Below are positions 59,701-64,000 of a stretch of DNA of 64,000 nucleotides, piece by piece. The position numbers and the translations under genes are program-made. The DNA is from Pithys albifrons albifrons (lineage: Eukaryota; Chordata; Aves; Passeriformes; Thamnophilidae). The notes beneath the pieces are model-generated. The model was not told the origin of the DNA, made no database searches, and saw nothing but the letters and a program-made list of their open reading frames with translations. Each line of letters starts with the position of its first letter. The stretch's first letter is position 1. The stretch covers positions 109,975,727-110,039,726 of the forward strand of contig NC_092458.1 in assembly GCF_047495875.1 (NCBI RefSeq), read 5' to 3'.

Positions 59701-60991
59701 TTTAGTCATTAGGCTGAAGTGTGTTTTGTCCTGCTTAGTTCACATTGCTCTGTGTGTCAGAGCATTTCAGTTTGAGAAAAGAAGGTGAACCTCACTAACT
59801 CAACTCCCATTTCATGCTATTTCTCCTGTAGGGAAGAGAGAAGATATTCACTGAATTTAGCTGTTTATAACTACCAGTGAAAAGAAGTTTTCCTGACACT
59901 GTCAAACTCTCTCTGAAAGAAAAACTGCTCTTGCTCTGACCCAAAGAGTCTCTATACTTAAGGCAAAACCCACGTTTAGTTTTACAGAGTAGAATTTTAA
60001 ATTTCAACAAACTATTTTTCAGTCCTTAGGCTCTCATCTCCATAGCAACCAGGGACATCGGGGAAAATCCTCAAACTGTGAAGTAGACACACTTTATATT
60101 TTATTAATGTAATATTTCCTAAAGGAAAGTTCAGATGACTGTGGACTCCTTTTCTCTATACCTGTCTTGGCTTTATTTTCTAATGTTTTCTTGTTATCAT
60201 TCATCAGCTCTCCAACCTCAGCACAATTAAAAGTGTCCCATCTTCTTTACTTCCCTAAATGTCTTTTAGTCTAATTCAGGACAAACCTAACTTTCCTCCA
60301 ACTCAATTAGGCAATTTATAATCTTTTATTTTTTTCAGTTGACCCAACTTATAATTTCTTTCAGTTGTCCATCTATACAATCTCATGCAACATAATTTCG
60401 ATCTTGAAGCTTCTTCAGACACAAGATATTCAATAACTTGAGCTGTCCAGAATTAGAAGAGAAACAGGTTTTCATCCAAGTCTTCATTCTTCTGTGTCTC
60501 AGCTGCTGCAGTTTCCACCCCTCTGGCCTAAATGCCATATGTCTTCACTTCTATCTGTTCAAATTTTTCTGCCAAAGTAGCTGCTTTGGCTCATGCATTT
60601 CTGGCACCATCTCCCTCATTTGTCTTTGCAAACTCCTTCCTGAGTATAAGGCATTTTATGACCTAGCCATTTTACAACTACTACTGTCAACAGTGCCAGT
60701 GCTAAAGGGAGGATGGTAAAACTGACTATTTGAACAGTATGAAAGAGAACAGCAGCACCATTTCTTAATGCATACAACCATATTCACTGTTCCTGTTTTG
60801 CTCAAAATGAAGATGTAGTGGCTGGTGAGGCAACAATTCTCTGTTGCTTTTCACCTTTTTGCCTCCTCAGACCTGTGTACATCTCACAGAAATAAAGCAG
60901 TTTATGTGCTATCACCCCAGCTTTTTTTTTTTTTTTTTCAGAATTATTTAACTCCCTCCTTACTCCTTCCTTCCTTTGACATATCAGTTAT
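56701..60991. other. Non-coding stretch, nothing recognised
   Basis: AT-rich sequence with short poly-T or poly-A runs (58868-58878, 58893-58902). The longest frame is 112 codons on the minus strand (58240-58578), with no recognised similarity. A poly-T run is present at 60920-60938. Confidence 0.5.
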
Positions 60992-61120
60992 CTCTGACAG
61001 TATCTAGATTGGAAGCTCTGCAGAACAGACTTATTTTTCCTTTCTATGCTTTTGTATGACAATGGCACAGAACATGACACAGCTGTAAAACTTGACTCCT
61101 TGGATGTTACTACAAGATAA
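60992..61120 (+). mobile_element. Possible 3' tail of an ancient amniote retroposon
   Basis: The order CTAGATTGGAAGCTCTGCAG (61003), then TTTCTATGCTTTTGTATGAC (61041), AATGGCACAGAACATGACAC (61060) and CTTGGATGTTACTACAAGAT (near 61100) parallels a widespread reptile and bird retroposon end. I remember that end as 'gattgtaagctcttnggggc...tttgtacagngcctagcacaatgg...ggngctacngnaatacaaat'. Spacing fits over about 115 bases at low identity. The family (L2, L3 or a MIR-type SINE) is not settled. Confidence 0.35.
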
Positions 61121-64000
61121 ACAGTAATCTCTAACTGAGAGAAGAGGCATATTTGTATCACACAGAATTCATGCTAGGGAAACGAGCTAGTCAGACTAAT
61201 GCAGATCAGCATAGATGAGATGGATCCTGCAATACAAAATATTTTATTTATTCTGTTGCTCCTTGGTGTTCCAGTGTCCACAGAGTAGTTGCTGTTTTTT
61301 AACAGATGGTGTAATTTTATAAGTTCTTTTTTTTTTTTCTCTCTCTCTCTCCTCTGTATATTTGATTTCTGTTCTGAGGACAAGAAACCATGGGAAGACA
61401 TACCCTGCTTTTTAGCCCCTTCATGATACAACAGTTGGAGAAAAAAAAAAACCCTTAACAAAATCACCAAGAGATAAGATTATAGGAATAGTGGATCATA
61501 AACATTCCAGTTTTTTCCTAATATATTACAGTCAAACTTAGAGTGTAGCTCTGCAATACTGCTCAGGGCTTTCAGCATTAACTGATGTTTCATGTGATTG
61601 CATTAGTTATCTTCTATTTTTTTAAACAAAATTTAATATATTTTTGTTATTGCACCATCAGATAACTAATAAGGTATAAAAAACATCATTAGCTTAACCT
61701 CAGAAAGATATCTTAACTAGTGAACTATAAAATTCTGAGCTCTTTAAAGCATCACCTGGAGAACTAAGAGGCATGTTGCCTCTCTTTAATTCACAAATCT
61801 GAAATTGAATATCCTGCAATACTTGAATAAGCAAGTAATGAGTGCTGCTTATGCAGTTAGCTCACAGATGTGGTCACTGCCAGAAAGGGCAAGAAAGATG
61901 AACCATATGTGACAAAAAATATTGAAAATATATTAATGAGATTTCAAATGCAAAGTGAAAATCTGAAGACATCATGCACTTAAAGTAAAAGTAAGGAGTT
62001 GGATTTTTTAATTCCTTTTTTTTTTAATCTAAAATCATCCAAAGATGACTTTATCTAGAGATCTGTGTCACCTCATTAAATAACCTCAGCCAAGCAATTT
62101 GATCTGTGCAGCCGAACATGTATATCCTAAGAGACTTCCAAGGAAGCCCAGGGGATTCCATATAGGCTGCAAGAAGAAAGTTGCATGATAAATTAATGAA
62201 AATATCTTTATATTCTCTATAACTTTGTCATTATCATTGTTTCTATATCTCTGTCTCTTCATATAGGTACACGCACACTCAGAGGTAAAGGCTGGTTATT
62301 TGCAATAGTTCTTTGTTAACTACTGAGAAAAAAAAAGAACCTAACAGTAAGCACAGTTACATTTGTCTGAATATGGCCCATTTTAAACAGAAGAAACTTG
62401 CTCAGAGAAGACCACAAAAAATCAAACCTCCATACTTTGCAGTCCAGTTTAGTCTCCTTTGTTTAGTATGAACCACCATGTGAAAAGCTACCAAACATAC
62501 AGGGGTAGCAGGTGGACGAATAATAAATTGCAAGTTAACATACCTTTAGCTATAGCTGGTATTAAAATATAAATTAAAAAACATATTTTTAAAACTCTTC
62601 AGAAGAGGTCTAGTAGATCAGAATTGCACATATATTGAATGATATGGAATAAATTATATGAGATGTGGATTAATATTTTCTTGACTTTGGACCTGTGCTT
62701 TTGTAACTCAAATCCTTCATATTCCATCTATCATTTACAACAATTTTTTCTACATTATTAAGGCAAAGATATATCAGACATAGGGAAAAAATATATATCC
62801 AATCTTTTGTCACCTTTACTGCAGTAAACCAGTATCATATTTTACAGTCCTTATACAAAAATAGGTATGATTTTTCTAGTTATCTTCTTAAATAACAGTA
62901 GAAATAAGACCAGCTATTTTGCTTCCTCTGTTCTTGAATAATCCATTGTTTCCTTGTTCATTTTACCATTACATCTCAGATGAAATCTCAGCTTATTTTT
63001 CATGCTCCTAACCCATTTTTTGCCATTGCAATTATCTCTCTACATATATTATATGTATGAGTAAAGCATTTAGGGAGTGAATTCTTATGAAAAGGTGACA
63101 CAACAAGAAAAAAGTGTACTTTAGTCTGTGAGCCAGATTCTCCACAGCTACCTTACAACAAAGCATAGAATTAAACAGTGGTGATGCTGCACAACTAGCA
63201 GCATAGTTTGATCTTTCCCCTCTCCTTCTGTTTTCTTCAACACCATCATCAGGAAGGATAAAATAAATAGGCAATTTTTATGCAAATTGAAAAACCTCTA
63301 CATAATTCATTAGAATAAGCTACTATTTTTAAAAATCCTTGTCTCTCTGTGTGTGAATATGGTTAAATAAGTTACTCCTGCTTCCATTTTGGACACAGTC
63401 ATACATGCCATGCATTCCTTGTTGTCTGGACATAGGCACAAAGTTACTTAAAAAGGAAGGATGCATTTAAATTCTATGACTTCAGAGCCCTAGGGTGTCT
63501 GTCAGAAGGTGTGCAGACAGCCCCAGTCCCACAGTTTTTGCCCTGTCTGCTTTTCATAGGTTTATATCAGCTGACCAATGCAGCTCAAAATCTTGCATTT
63601 CAGTTTCTTGGATCTCAGATGTGTAAGGACCATCTTTCTCGTTCCTGGAATCTGCATTTAGTATTTGAGTAGTTTAAGGTCAATGCATTTAGTGCTGACA
63701 GTTCTCACCCAACTAAGAAAGAGTTTGGCTGAAAAGACTTTTCTGCTGTAAGAAGGGTTGTTAGGGGTTCTATTGGATACAGAAAACTAAATACCTCTAT
63801 TCTCTATAGTAGGGACAAGCAGGTTGCCACATCAGCAGGATGGAAAAAAAGAAATAAAAGCCTTCTGTTCATAAAAGATTGTGGGACTCCAATCTTTGGT
63901 CTTTGACAAAAGTATCCTGGAGTGAGTTTGCTGTGCTTGATGATGAGAACTTGGCCATACCATCTGCTTGAGAACAGGCTTCAGTTAAACAAACACCTCT
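61121..64000. other. Non-coding stretch with a poly-T/(CT)n tract
   Basis: AT-rich sequence to the window end. A T-run followed by (CT)n lies at 61326-61352. The remaining open frames are short (up to 98 codons) and match nothing known. No repeat boundary was recognised. Confidence 0.5.

Overview
The window looks like non-coding nuclear DNA from a bird, most likely a songbird (passerine). The case rests on its interspersed repeats: several truncated CR1 LINEs, one of which keeps the avian 3' octamer tail related to ATTCTATG; a SINE made of a tRNA-Ile-like head and a CR1-like tail, matching what I remember of the zebra finch family TguSINE1; and solo LTRs with TGTKGTGGRTTGACC-type ends, as I remember them from songbird endogenous retroviruses. 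The sequence is visibly AT-rich and CpG-poor. It shows no operons, ribosome-binding sites or bacterial-type genes.

No intact protein-coding gene could be recognised. The longest open frames are about 110 to 132 codons. The longest lies inside an LTR, another lies inside a CR1 copy, and none of the rest resembles a protein family known to me. The window is best read as a gene desert or part of a long intron.

Layout: 0.57-0.82 kb CR1 fragment; 1.4 kb possible CR1 end; 3.5-3.65 kb ancient MIR-type SINE; 6.85-7.9 kb solo LTR with internal tandem units; 8.16-8.32 kb short CpG-retaining block with exon-like features; 14.8-15.0 kb G/T-rich tract; 15.7-16.1 kb CR1; 18.1 kb hairpin microsatellite; 21.0-21.2 kb C/A-rich and T/G-rich pair; 21.4-22.25 kb second solo LTR in opposite orientation; 25.05-25.2 kb A/T tract; 25.8-26.4 kb CR1; 29.1 kb (AT)n; 30.9 kb CR1 fragment; 33.2-33.5 kb compound microsatellite with flanking duplications; 37.23-37.38 kb tRNA-derived SINE; 38.8-38.96 kb deleted solo LTR; 42.4-42.8 kb possible very old CR1 remnant; 48.0-49.2 kb old CR1 with an internal deletion; 49.9 kb C/A tract; 52.0 kb A/T tract; 56.16-56.7 kb CpG-enriched block; 61.0 kb possible ancient retroposon tail.

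The repeats fit one biology. CR1 copies are 5'-truncated products of CR1 reverse transcription. The SINE carries a tail resembling the CR1 at 25.8-26.4 kb, so a CR1 enzyme probably mobilised it. The LTRs are single LTRs left after LTR-LTR recombination. The parts most likely to matter to the host are the small CpG-retaining blocks at 8.2, 28.1 and 56.2-56.7 kb, which need conservation and transcript data. I found no convincing previously undescribed system. Family names are recalled, not searched.
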